DNA from: Pedobacter sp.
GTDB taxonomy: Bacteria > Bacteroidota > Bacteroidia > Sphingobacteriales > Sphingobacteriaceae
Assembly (NCBI GenBank): GCA_030149995.1
Contig: JASLGV010000246.1
Coordinates: 1 to 5,172, forward strand
DNA length: 5,172 bases
Direction: 5' to 3'
Shown here: positions 1 to 5,172 of the stretch, piece by piece
Position numbering within the stretch: the first letter of the stretch is position 1
Layout of the letters: each line of letters begins with the position of its first letter
Program-made: the position numbers and the translations under genes
The notes under the pieces: generated by a model
What the model was told of the DNA's origin: nothing
Seen by the model: only the letters and a program-made list of their open reading frames with translations
Database searches by the model: none

Positions 1-957
1 GCTTATATTAAAATGGGCGATACGGCGAAGGCGGCACTGGCTATGCTTAAGGGCGATTTAAAATATAAATCGTACAACAACAAGCCGCTTTCCTGGAACA
101 TGAGTTTCCAGACTTTATCTTTCTGGCAACAGTATTTAAGCCCGGCAAGTATGAAACGCCTGGAAGACCTGAACCGGCAAACGCAGCATAAAGACCTGAG
201 CGGCTGGCTGGTGGCTGCATTTAAACCCCTTAAAAAAGATGAGTTTTACGAGCTTTATGGTACAACTTATCTGCGTACCCATCAATATGAACGGGCGCTG
301 GCTATATTCAACAAAATACCGAACTATAAATATCCGGCACCGGTAAATTATTATGCAGACAACGATCAGACAGATGTTGCAGTTAATCCTTTTATCGAAA
401 CCATTAACGATTATCCCAAAACCTATTCAGGCAAAACCGTAAATAAAAAAATGTTTGCGCAGGAAATGTTAAAGTTGCAAAAGCAGCTAAAAACAGATCC
501 GGCCAATGCCGCTGTTTATTATTACAAGATGGCTAATGCCGTATACCAAACGGGGCATTTTGGTACAAGCTGGAATTTAATCAGCTACAACTGGTCAGGG
601 TATGATAATTTTGCTCCGGCTAAATATGCCTATGATGCTGATTTTAAATTAGCCGAAACAGCCAGAAAATGGTATTTAAAAGCACGGTCGCTGAGCAACA
701 ATGCCAATTTCAGGGCTAAATGCACTTTTATGCTTGCCAAATGTGAGCAGAAGCAGATTATAGCACGTTCTAACATGCATTCGTTTGCCTACTACAACAA
801 TGAAGACGATGTATTTAAGAAATTTATACGGGCCAATATTAACAATCCTTACTTTAAAGAATTAAAGCTGAAATATGCCAGAACACCTTTTTATCAGAAG
901 GCCGCAGAGAACTGTAGTTATTTAAGCGATTTTATCAGCAGCAGCCCGCATAAGTAA
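1..957 (+). CDS. TPR-like helical-repeat protein, 3' part only (function unknown)
   Basis: The reading frame is open from the first base (A-Y-I-K before the first in-window Met at 13), so the true start lies upstream and the Met at 13 is probably internal. The visible 318 residues are rich in Tyr, Lys, Asn and Ala. They contain several helix-turn-helix stretches resembling tetratricopeptide repeats. Counting from the Met at 13, these are about residues 77-102 (YELYGTTYLRTHQYERALAIF), 157-190 (AAVYYYKMANAVYQTG) and 213-248 (AETARKWYLKARSL...FMLAKCEQKQ). No catalytic motif or membrane segment is visible in this part. The C-terminus (YARTPFYQKAAENCSYLSDF) looks like a final TPR-type helix pair. 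TPR-like arrays usually act as protein-protein scaffolds, and in Bacteroidota many are exported, but export cannot be judged without the N-terminus. I do not recognise the family precisely. The stop TAA lies inside the loop of the terminator that follows. Confidence 0.8.
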   Translation, partial: AYIKMGDTAKAALAMLKGDLKYKSYNNKPLSWNMSFQTLSFWQQYLSPASMKRLEDLNRQTQHKDLSGWLVAAFKPLKKDEFYELYGTTYLRTHQYERALAIFNKIPNYKYPAPVNYYADNDQTDVAVNPFIETINDYPKTYSGKTVNKKMFAQEMLKLQKQLKTDPANAAVYYYKMANAVYQTGHFGTSWNLISYNWSGYDNFAPAKYAYDADFKLAETARKWYLKARSLSNNANFRAKCTFMLAKCEQKQIIARSNMHSFAYYNNEDDVFKKFIRANINNPYFKELKLKYARTPFYQKAAENCSYLSDFISSSPHK

Positions 958-981
958 CAGGCGGGCTGCTGCTTATTTTTT
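937..981 (+). terminator. Intrinsic terminator of the TPR-like gene
   Basis: A perfect 13-bp inverted repeat (937-949 AGCAGCAGCCCGC, 961-973 GCGGGCTGCTGCT) encloses an 11-nt loop. It is followed by TTATTTTTT, including six T at 976-981. The left arm encodes the last residues of the upstream protein and the stop codon (955-957) sits in the loop. The T-tract is only on the plus side. Read from the converging KASIII gene, the same stem is followed by a purine-rich sequence, so it should work mainly for the plus-strand gene. Confidence 0.85.
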
Positions 982-984
982 ACT

Positions 985-2031
985 TTACCACCTGATCAGG
1001 GCACTGGCCCAGGTAAACCCCGAGCCAAAAGCTGCCAGGCAAACCAGATCGCCAGGTTTTATTTTACCCGCTTCCCAGGCTTCGCATAAGGCAATGGGCA
1101 CAGAAGCAGCGGTGGTATTTCCATATTTCTGAATGTTGTTAAAAACTTTGTCATCGCTCAGACTGAGCAATTGCTGTACATATTGGCTAATGCGCAAATT
1201 TGCCTGGTGCGGCACCAGCAAATCAATATCTTTTTCCGTTAGATGATTAGCTGCCAGAGCTTCTTTAATTACTTCCGGAAATTTTACTACAGCTTTTTTA
1301 AATACAGCCGGGCCATCCATATAAGGCAGCGCTGCCCCGCTATCCAGTATTTCCTGCGTCATAAACAATCCGCCCAGTTCCTGATCCGGAAAAGCAGGTT
1401 TATCTTTCAGCCATTTATTGGCGTGTGCGCCCGGGTAATGCATGGCCAGAATTTCGGCATCTGCCCCATCACTGTGCAGGTGGGTACTTAAAATACCTTT
1501 ACCTGGCTCCTTGGTAGGTTGCAACACAACAGCTCCGGCACCATCGCCAAAAATAACCGATACATTGCGGCTGCGGGTTTCAAAATCCATGGCAAAGGAG
1601 TGCTTTTCGCTACCCACTACCAAAACATTTTTATACATACCTGTTTTCACAAACTGATCAGCTACAGAAAGCGCATATACAAAACCTGAGCACTGGTTGC
1701 GTATATCGAGGGCACCAATTTCGCCCATGCCCATTTCGCGCTGCAACAGTACGCCGCAACCCGGAAAATAATAATCCGGACTTAATGTGGCAAACACAAT
1801 AAAATCAATATCTTTTACGCCAATGCCAGCTCTTTCGATCGCTATTCTGGCCGCTTCAATCCCCATTGTGGTGGTGGTTTCGTTGTATCGGTCGGCAAAA
1901 CGACGTTCCTTTATACCGGTACGCTCTTGTATCCACGCATCGCTGGTTTCCATAAACCGGCTTAAATCGGTATTGGTATATACATTTTTGGGTACATAAT
2001 ACCCAATTCCTGCAATTTTAGACTGCTGCAT
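985..2031 (-). CDS. fabH: Beta-ketoacyl-ACP synthase III (KASIII/FabH family)
   Basis: This is a 348-residue thiolase-fold condensing enzyme. The family joins acyl-CoA (classically acetyl-CoA) to malonyl-ACP to start fatty-acid synthesis in the cytosol. The full catalytic triad is visible: Cys114 in RNQCSGFVYAL, His275 in VPHQAN and Asn305 in YGNTTAAS. Also present are the FGDGAGA loop (161-167), the N-terminal WIQERTGIKERR segment and the C-terminal AFGSGFTWAS glycine loop (about 334-343). It is about 30 residues longer than E. coli FabH (317); the excess lies mainly at about 190-240, after LSTHLHSDGAD. I start at the ATG at 2031. An in-frame TTG at 2058 would add nine residues but lies inside the predicted -7 promoter element. 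The gene stands alone, not in a plsX-fabH operon, so it may be a second KASIII paralogue with a different acyl primer. The fold and catalytic class are near certain; the exact substrate is not. Confidence 0.93.
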   Translation of the reverse strand: MQQSKIAGIGYYVPKNVYTNTDLSRFMETSDAWIQERTGIKERRFADRYNETTTTMGIEAARIAIERAGIGVKDIDFIVFATLSPDYYFPGCGVLLQREMGMGEIGALDIRNQCSGFVYALSVADQFVKTGMYKNVLVVGSEKHSFAMDFETRSRNVSVIFGDGAGAVVLQPTKEPGKGILSTHLHSDGADAEILAMHYPGAHANKWLKDKPAFPDQELGGLFMTQEILDSGAALPYMDGPAVFKKAVVKFPEVIKEALAANHLTEKDIDLLVPHQANLRISQYVQQLLSLSDDKVFNNIQKYGNTTAASVPIALCEAWEAGKIKPGDLVCLAAFGSGFTWASALIRW

Positions 2032-2055
2032 TACGATTATATTATTTTTATTCTG

Positions 2056-2086
2056 CAAATGTATTAAAATAACACCGGCTTGTTAA
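2056..2086 (-). promoter_or_regulatory. Predicted Bacteroidota-type promoter for the KASIII gene
   Basis: On the minus strand TACATTTG (2063-2056) matches the Bacteroidota -7 consensus TAnnTTTG. Twenty bases upstream is TTA (2086-2084), a near match to the -33 TTG element and part of the palindrome TGTTAACA. Transcription would start near 2050, leaving a leader of about 20 nt before the ATG at 2031. That leader is A/T-rich and has no Shine-Dalgarno sequence, as is usual in this phylum. Confidence 0.5.
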
Positions 2087-2119
2087 CACATTATTAAGCA
2101 CCACTTTAATTACCCGGTT

Positions 2120-2156
2120 TTGCTATGTAGAAATACAGATACTTTGCTTATTTTTG
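2120..2156 (+). promoter_or_regulatory. Predicted promoter for clpS and the serine hydrolase
   Basis: TATTTTTG at 2149-2156 matches TAnnTTTG and ends only four bases before the clpS ATG (2161). If used, it would give a leaderless or nearly leaderless mRNA. The nearest TTG (2120-2122) is 26 bases upstream, longer than the usual spacing of about 19-21. An alternative core is TACTTTG at 2140-2146, one base short of consensus, with 17 bases to the same TTG. Which core is used cannot be settled from sequence. Confidence 0.4.
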
Positions 2157-2160
2157 CAGC

Positions 2161-2442
2161 ATGTCTACAGAAACCAAAGAAGAGACCTTTACGCTCGAAG
2201 AAATTTTAACTTCTATTAAAACTGTACATCGCCTTATTTTGTGGAATGATGACGTTAATACGTTTGACCATGTAATTTACTGTATGATGAAATACCTGGA
2301 TTACAGCGAAGCGCAGGCCGAAAAAATAGCCTGGAAAGTACACAACGAAGGTAAATGTGCAGTATTGGAAGGTTCTTTTACGGAAATGGAAGTTTACCGT
2401 AAAATCCTACAGCAGGAAGGACTTACCGTAAGCGTCGATTAA
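2161..2442 (+). CDS. clpS: ATP-dependent Clp protease adaptor ClpS
   Basis: This 93-residue cytosolic adaptor belongs to the family that recognises proteins with destabilising N-terminal residues (N-degrons) and hands them to a Clp AAA+ unfoldase. The family signature is clear: a flexible acidic N-terminal arm (about 1-20), then LILWNDDVNTFDHVI (N29, D30, D31), which lines the N-degron pocket, and KVHNEGKC with His61, equivalent to the pocket histidine of E. coli ClpS (H66). The C-terminal strand VYRKILQQEGLTVSV completes the fold. The position matching the E. coli gatekeeper Met40 is Phe35, and T38-P39 are replaced by N33-T34; this looks like the usual form in Bacteroidota. The start at 2161 fits the expected N-terminal extension length. 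No clpA or clpC is in the window. A serine hydrolase gene follows after eight bases, probably in the same transcript. Confidence 0.95.
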   Translation: MSTETKEETFTLEEILTSIKTVHRLILWNDDVNTFDHVIYCMMKYLDYSEAQAEKIAWKVHNEGKCAVLEGSFTEMEVYRKILQQEGLTVSVD

Positions 2443-2450
2443 CAAGACAG

Positions 2451-3497
2451 ATGATGTGCAAGAAAATAGTAATACTCCTGTTATTTTGCACTTATACCGC
2501 TTATAATTGCCGAGCACAGTTTAACCTGCCTGTTTTCATGGCCGACTCAGGCATTACCGGTGTTCAGGTAGCCTGGCTTAAACATGGAAAAATACAAACA
2601 CGCGCAGCAGGCTATGCCGATCTCGCCCACAGCATTCCCGTCAACAACGAAACGCTTTTCGAAGCAGCTTCCCTTAGCAAAGTTATACTGGCCTATATTT
2701 GCCATGAACTGGCGAGTCAGCATAAGTTAGATTTCGATAAACCGCTTATCCAATATTATACCTATCCACGTTTGCAACAGGATTCTGCTGCTGCTGATAT
2801 TACGGCCCGTATGGTTTTAAAGCACCTGAGTGGCCTGCCCAACTGGGCTGAAAATCCTACCCGTGCCTCCTGGGAAACTTCTGCCCTCAAAACCATTTAC
2901 AGACCGGGAACCACCTGGCATTATTCGGGCGAAGGTTTTTATTATCTCCAGGCCACCGTTGAGCATATTTTAAGCAAAAACTACGAAGATATTGCAATAG
3001 AAATGGTCTTTAACCCGATGGGTATGAAACATTCGACCTTTCAGTGGAAGGAAACCCTCGAAAATAAAATGTCGTTCGGTTATACAGCAGGTGGTGTGCA
3101 AAAACCACATGCCAAATACCGCAATGTAAATACGGCTTATACCCTGCTCACCACCGCCACAGATTATCTCCGCTTCTTAGAGCAGATTTCTAAACAACAA
3201 AAGCAAGCCATTTTTAGAGATGCAGTTTCTCTTTACGAAACGGGCAAACCTTTTCCGCTCGCCAAAAGCATCTGGTGGGGACCCGGTGTGGGGATTTACC
3301 AAAATGAAAAGGGACGATTTTTATGGCACTGGGGAGATAATGGCTATTTTAAAAGTTTCTTTATGCTATCAGCCGATCAAAATGAAGCCATTGTCTGTTT
3401 CAGCAATACCGAAAACGGACTGATCCTTATGCCGCAGCTCTGCAGGCAATATTTTGGCCAGGCAACCTGGTTTGAGGTGCCTGCCTGGCTCGAATAA
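2451..3497 (+). CDS. Exported serine hydrolase, beta-lactamase/PBP-like family
   Basis: This 348-residue protein begins with a Sec signal peptide: Lys4-Lys5, then hydrophobic IVILLLFCTYTA, with likely cleavage after Ala22 (CRA-Q). Cys20 is not in a proper lipobox, so a periplasmic protein fits better than a lipoprotein. The mature part is a class C beta-lactamase-like serine hydrolase. Its motifs are the nucleophile box S74-L-S-K77, LKHLSGLPNW (123-132), the second motif Y158-S-G160 and the third motif H293-W-G295 in LWHWGDNGYF. The usual YxN motif is YSG here, which is tolerated in esterase/peptidase members but not typical of true beta-lactamases. The family includes DD-peptidases, D-amino-acid peptidases and esterases; the substrate cannot be read from sequence and resistance should not be assumed. 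The start is one of two adjacent ATGs (2451 or 2454). The eight-base gap after clpS suggests cotranscription, though the two functions have no obvious link. Confidence 0.88.
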   Translation: MMCKKIVILLLFCTYTAYNCRAQFNLPVFMADSGITGVQVAWLKHGKIQTRAAGYADLAHSIPVNNETLFEAASLSKVILAYICHELASQHKLDFDKPLIQYYTYPRLQQDSAAADITARMVLKHLSGLPNWAENPTRASWETSALKTIYRPGTTWHYSGEGFYYLQATVEHILSKNYEDIAIEMVFNPMGMKHSTFQWKETLENKMSFGYTAGGVQKPHAKYRNVNTAYTLLTTATDYLRFLEQISKQQKQAIFRDAVSLYETGKPFPLAKSIWWGPGVGIYQNEKGRFLWHWGDNGYFKSFFMLSADQNEAIVCFSNTENGLILMPQLCRQYFGQATWFEVPAWLE

Positions 3498-3505
3498 TTA
3501 ACGTA

Positions 3506-4108
3506 TTAGTTCAGTTCCTGAAACAGTTGCTGTAAAGCATCCTGAATGGCCTGGGTTTTATCTTTGGCATACCAACTGTGAAGTTTTTCGGCAACAACGG
3601 CCATATCCGGGTTTTCGCTCTTCCAGTCTTTTAACAGGTCTTGTAAAACTGCCGGACGCGGTCCCCAGCTTGCCAACACCTTTTCGGCGGCAGCATCCAG
3701 CACCAGTAAAACCGGAATGGCACGCCCGCCATTGGTTAAATGCGCGTCAATAAGCGGTAGATTTTTATCGCGCAATACCAGTTTTAAATCAAATTTATCA
3801 GGAGCGGCTTCTGCCACTTTTTCAAACACCGGTACAATCTGTGCTGCATCTCCGCACCAGCCTTCTGTAATAACCAGTAGCTTATAGCTGTCCTTTAAAC
3901 CGGCAAGCGTTTGCAGTAAATCTTCGTTCAATACGGTTGTTTTATCAACACGGCTCATGCGCTGCACATTCATTTTACTGTAGTGCAACATCGATTCAGA
4001 ATTGTCGGGTCCTGTGGTATGTCCCTCTGCTAAAAGTTTATCTATTAAACGGCGGTAAGTATTGTAGTCTATACCCTGTTCCTCAAAGATTTCGCGATAA
4101 TTAACCAT
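3506..4108 (-). CDS. Thioredoxin-fold protein with a single cysteine
   Basis: This is a 200-residue protein with no signal peptide or membrane segment, so it is probably cytosolic. Residues 75-140 form a thioredoxin-like core: strand YKLLVITEGW, the active-site position WCGDAAQIVPVF (Cys85), strand KFDLKLVLRD, and RAIPVLLVLD with the expected cis-proline (Pro132). The second cysteine of a CxxC motif is replaced by Ala (C-G-D-A), and Cys85 is the only cysteine in the protein, so it cannot form an internal disulfide. The N-terminal helical extension with YSKMNVQRMSRVDKT and the WCGDA motif fit the thioredoxin family often annotated in Bacteroidota (Thioredoxin_9-like, from memory). The C-terminal 50 residues are charged and helical. 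The role is unknown: a monothiol reductase, bacillithiol- or CoA-linked exchange, or a structural role are all possible. The gene converges on the serine hydrolase with eight bases between the stops. No strong promoter is seen upstream. Confidence 0.85.
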   Translation of the reverse strand: MVNYREIFEEQGIDYNTYRRLIDKLLAEGHTTGPDNSESMLHYSKMNVQRMSRVDKTTVLNEDLLQTLAGLKDSYKLLVITEGWCGDAAQIVPVFEKVAEAAPDKFDLKLVLRDKNLPLIDAHLTNGGRAIPVLLVLDAAAEKVLASWGPRPAVLQDLLKDWKSENPDMAVVAEKLHSWYAKDKTQAIQDALQQLFQELN

Positions 4109-4260
4109 TGTCTTTTTTGTAAAAATTGCCCAAAGAAAAGGAGAATTTTAATAGCAAACATCATGGTTTTGCAACAAATATTGCAGGCAGGCTATACATA
4201 AGTAGATGGGCTATTCTGGAATGAATAGTTTGCATTCAGAAAACAGGGATTTTTTGCTTC

Positions 4261-4319
4261 AAAAAAGCAGGCAAAAAAAAGGCTGTACCATAAACAAATT
4301 GTTCAGATCCATTGCCTGC
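4261..4319 (-). terminator. Second, overlapping terminator hairpin (stem B)
   Basis: As minus-strand RNA, GCAGGCAA (4319-4312, within the loop of stem A) is perfectly complementary to UUGCCUGC (4274-4267), and the latter is followed by six U (4266-4261). It would be an 8-bp, GC-rich hairpin with a 37-nt loop. Its first arm lies in the loop of stem A and its second arm lies beyond it. The two helices therefore either alternate or form a pseudoknot. It may be a backup terminator. The long loop makes efficiency uncertain. Confidence 0.45.
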
Positions 4320-4366
4320 AACCACTCCCGGTGCAAACGGGTAAACAATCCGTTTATCATACAGCC
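4273..4366 (-). terminator. der: Large terminator hairpin downstream of der (stem A)
   Basis: Arms 4344-4366 and 4281-4303 form a 23-position stem around a 40-nt loop. Blocks of 7, 6 and 6 Watson-Crick pairs (GGCTGTA, ATAAAC, ATTGTT) are separated by two 2-nt steps. Read as minus-strand RNA, one step is GG opposite UU (two G-U pairs) and the other is UG opposite GG (one G-U and one mismatch), so 22 of 23 positions can pair. The stem is followed directly by eight U (4280-4273). On the plus strand those steps are plain mismatches and no T-tract follows, so the element belongs to der's transcript. The stem starts 22 bases past the der stop. Confidence 0.75.
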
Positions 4367-4388
4367 TGCCTGTATCTGTAAAGAGATT

Positions 4389-5172
4389 TTATTTCTGTCT
4401 GAAAAATATTTGGATCGGTGCACCCGAAAAATCAAAGTTTTCTCTCAGTTTGTTTTCAATAAAACGTTTATAAGGTTCTTTAATATATTGTGGCAGGTTA
4501 CAGAAGAAGGCAAACATCGGAGAGCTTGCATTGATCTGCGTTACATACTTGATTTTAATAAATTTACCTTTTAATGCTGGTGGCGGATAGTTTTCAATTA
4601 ATGGAAGCATCACGTCGTTCAGCTTAGAAGTAGGAATTTTCTTACTTCTGTTTTTATAAACATCCAGAGCAGCTTCAATCGCTTTGAAAATACGTTGCTT
4701 GTTCAATACCGAAGTAAAAATAATTGGCACATCGGTAAAAGGCCTGATACGTTCCTTAATCTCATCTTCAAATACCTTCATGGTTTTGGTATTTTTCTCA
4801 ATGAGATCCCATTTGTTTACCAGGATCACAATTCCTTTTTTATTTTTTTCGGCCAGGTGGAAAATATTAATATCCTGGCTTTCCAATCCTTCTACAGCAT
4901 CGATCATCAGCACCACTACATCGGCCTCTTCGAGGGCTTTAATGGTACGCATAACCGAATAAAATTCGATGTTTTCCTTTACCTTGGTTTTTTTACGCAA
5001 TCCGGCAGTATCAATCAGGGTAAATTCGTGACCGAACTGATTGTAATGAATTTTAATTGAATCGCGGGTAGTACCGGCAACAGGTGTTACAATGTTTCTT
5101 TCTTTTCCAATCAAGGCATTAATCAGTGATGATTTACCTACATTTGGTCTGCCGGCAATCGTAATTTTAGGC
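4389..5172 (-). CDS. der: Ribosome-assembly GTPase Der (EngA), C-terminal part
   Basis: The frame stays open to the window edge (first full codon at 5171), giving about 260 visible residues. Der is an essential GTPase with two tandem G domains and a KH-like C-terminal domain that acts in 50S subunit assembly. The part seen is the second G domain plus the KH-like domain. Numbering from the edge, the motifs are G1 GRPNVGKSS (7-15), G2 GTTRD (33-37), G3 DTAG (54-57), G4 NKWD (119-122) and a G5-like TSVLNKQR (about 153-160). The KH-like region is about 175-260 and ends in [11 protein letters not shown]5 has Ser-Val where Ser-Ala is usual. The first G domain, roughly 175 residues judging by typical family length, lies outside the window. 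A TTG at 5114 is an internal Leu codon within the G1 helix, not a start. The gene is followed by a large terminator. Confidence 0.96.
   Translation of the reverse strand, partial: PKITIAGRPNVGKSSLINALIGKERNIVTPVAGTTRDSIKIHYNQFGHEFTLIDTAGLRKKTKVKENIEFYSVMRTIKALEEADVVVLMIDAVEGLESQDINIFHLAEKNKKGIVILVNKWDLIEKNTKTMKVFEDEIKERIRPFTDVPIIFTSVLNKQRIFKAIEAALDVYKNRSKKIPTSKLNDVMLPLIENYPPPALKGKFIKIKYVTQINASSPMFAFFCNLPQYIKEPYKRFIENKLRENFDFSGAPIQIFFRQK

Larger units (their letters stand above)
4109..4388. other. 280-bp non-coding region between der and the thioredoxin-fold gene
   Basis: No credible gene is seen on either strand. The der-proximal half (4261-4372) is filled by inverted repeats annotated separately as terminators. 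A further GCAGGCAGGC stretch (4183-4192) mirrors the CAGGCAGGC that begins the main stem on the minus strand. A perfect A/T palindrome, TTTTTTG-CTT-CAAAAAA, lies at 4250-4266. The 70 bases before the thioredoxin-fold start codon are A/T-rich and contain only weak matches to the -7 consensus (for example AATATTTG at 4182-4175), so the downstream gene's promoter is not identified. Confidence 0.7.

Noticed and set aside
1243..1999. Three plus-strand open frames opposite the KASIII gene (1243-1491, 1442-1657, 1787-1999)
   Set aside because: They are antisense to a gene with an intact catalytic triad, have no family features and low-complexity translations; they are shadows.
2081..2088. TGTTAACA palindrome as an operator between the KASIII gene and clpS
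   Set aside because: It is an 8-bp A/T-rich palindrome, likely by chance, and already overlaps the predicted -33 position; no second copy is seen.
3220..3423. Open frame of 67 codons inside the serine hydrolase
   Set aside because: It overlaps the third catalytic motif of the real gene in another frame and has no start signal or domain.
3457..3488. Imperfect CAGGCA...TGCCTG hairpin near the end of the serine hydrolase gene
   Set aside because: It is fully within coding sequence, contains a bulge, and no T-tract follows it on either strand.
4175..4182. AATATTTG as a -7 element for the thioredoxin-fold gene
   Set aside because: The first consensus base is missing and there is no TTG at the proper distance upstream.
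4138..4201. AAGGAGA followed by an ATG at 4163 and a 12-codon frame on the plus strand
   Set aside because: The Shine-Dalgarno-like string is too far from the ATG (about 20 bases), such motifs are not used strongly in Bacteroidota, and the peptide is too short to support.
4281..4366. Inverted repeat as the ends of a small transposable element
   Set aside because: The arms enclose only 40 bases, there are no flanking target duplications, and the G-U pairing and U-tracts fit an RNA structure better.
4206..5060. Plus-strand frames over the der 3' region (4206-4574, 4684-4962, 4695-5060)
   Set aside because: They lie opposite conserved Der motifs, and the first also runs through the terminator hairpins; no promoter or recognisable protein.

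Overview
The window looks like ordinary chromosomal DNA from a Bacteroidota, most likely Sphingobacteriaceae (Pedobacter/Mucilaginibacter-like). This is inferred from the moderately AT-rich composition, start codons without Shine-Dalgarno sequences, TAnnTTTG-type promoter elements, and the style of the ClpS, single-cysteine thioredoxin-fold and KASIII proteins. No mobile element, CRISPR array, tRNA or rRNA is visible. Both ends cut through genes.

Layout from left to right. Positions 1-957 (+) hold the 3' end of a TPR-like helical-repeat protein of unknown function. It ends in a strong intrinsic terminator whose loop contains the stop codon. Converging on it is a KASIII/FabH-type condensing enzyme (985-2031, -). 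A 129-bp divergent promoter region (2032-2160) separates this gene from clpS (2161-2442, +). Eight bases after clpS comes an exported serine hydrolase of the beta-lactamase/penicillin-binding fold (2451-3497, +), probably cotranscribed with it. Eight bases further on, a thioredoxin-fold protein with a single cysteine converges (3506-4108, -). A 280-bp non-coding stretch (4109-4388) follows, then the C-terminal part of the ribosome-assembly GTPase Der (4389 to the window edge, -).

The genes are mostly unrelated housekeeping functions: fatty-acid initiation, N-degron delivery to the Clp protease, an envelope hydrolase, a redox-fold protein and 50S assembly. They do not form an obvious pathway. 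The least ordinary DNA is the gap downstream of der. Read as RNA on the minus strand, it can form a 23-position stem followed by U8, a second 8-bp stem followed by U6 that interlocks with the first, and a 13-bp long-range helix that competes with the first. The most economical reading is a compound, tandem transcription terminator. A structured 3'-UTR or small RNA is possible but unproven. I found no convincing new multi-gene system in this window.
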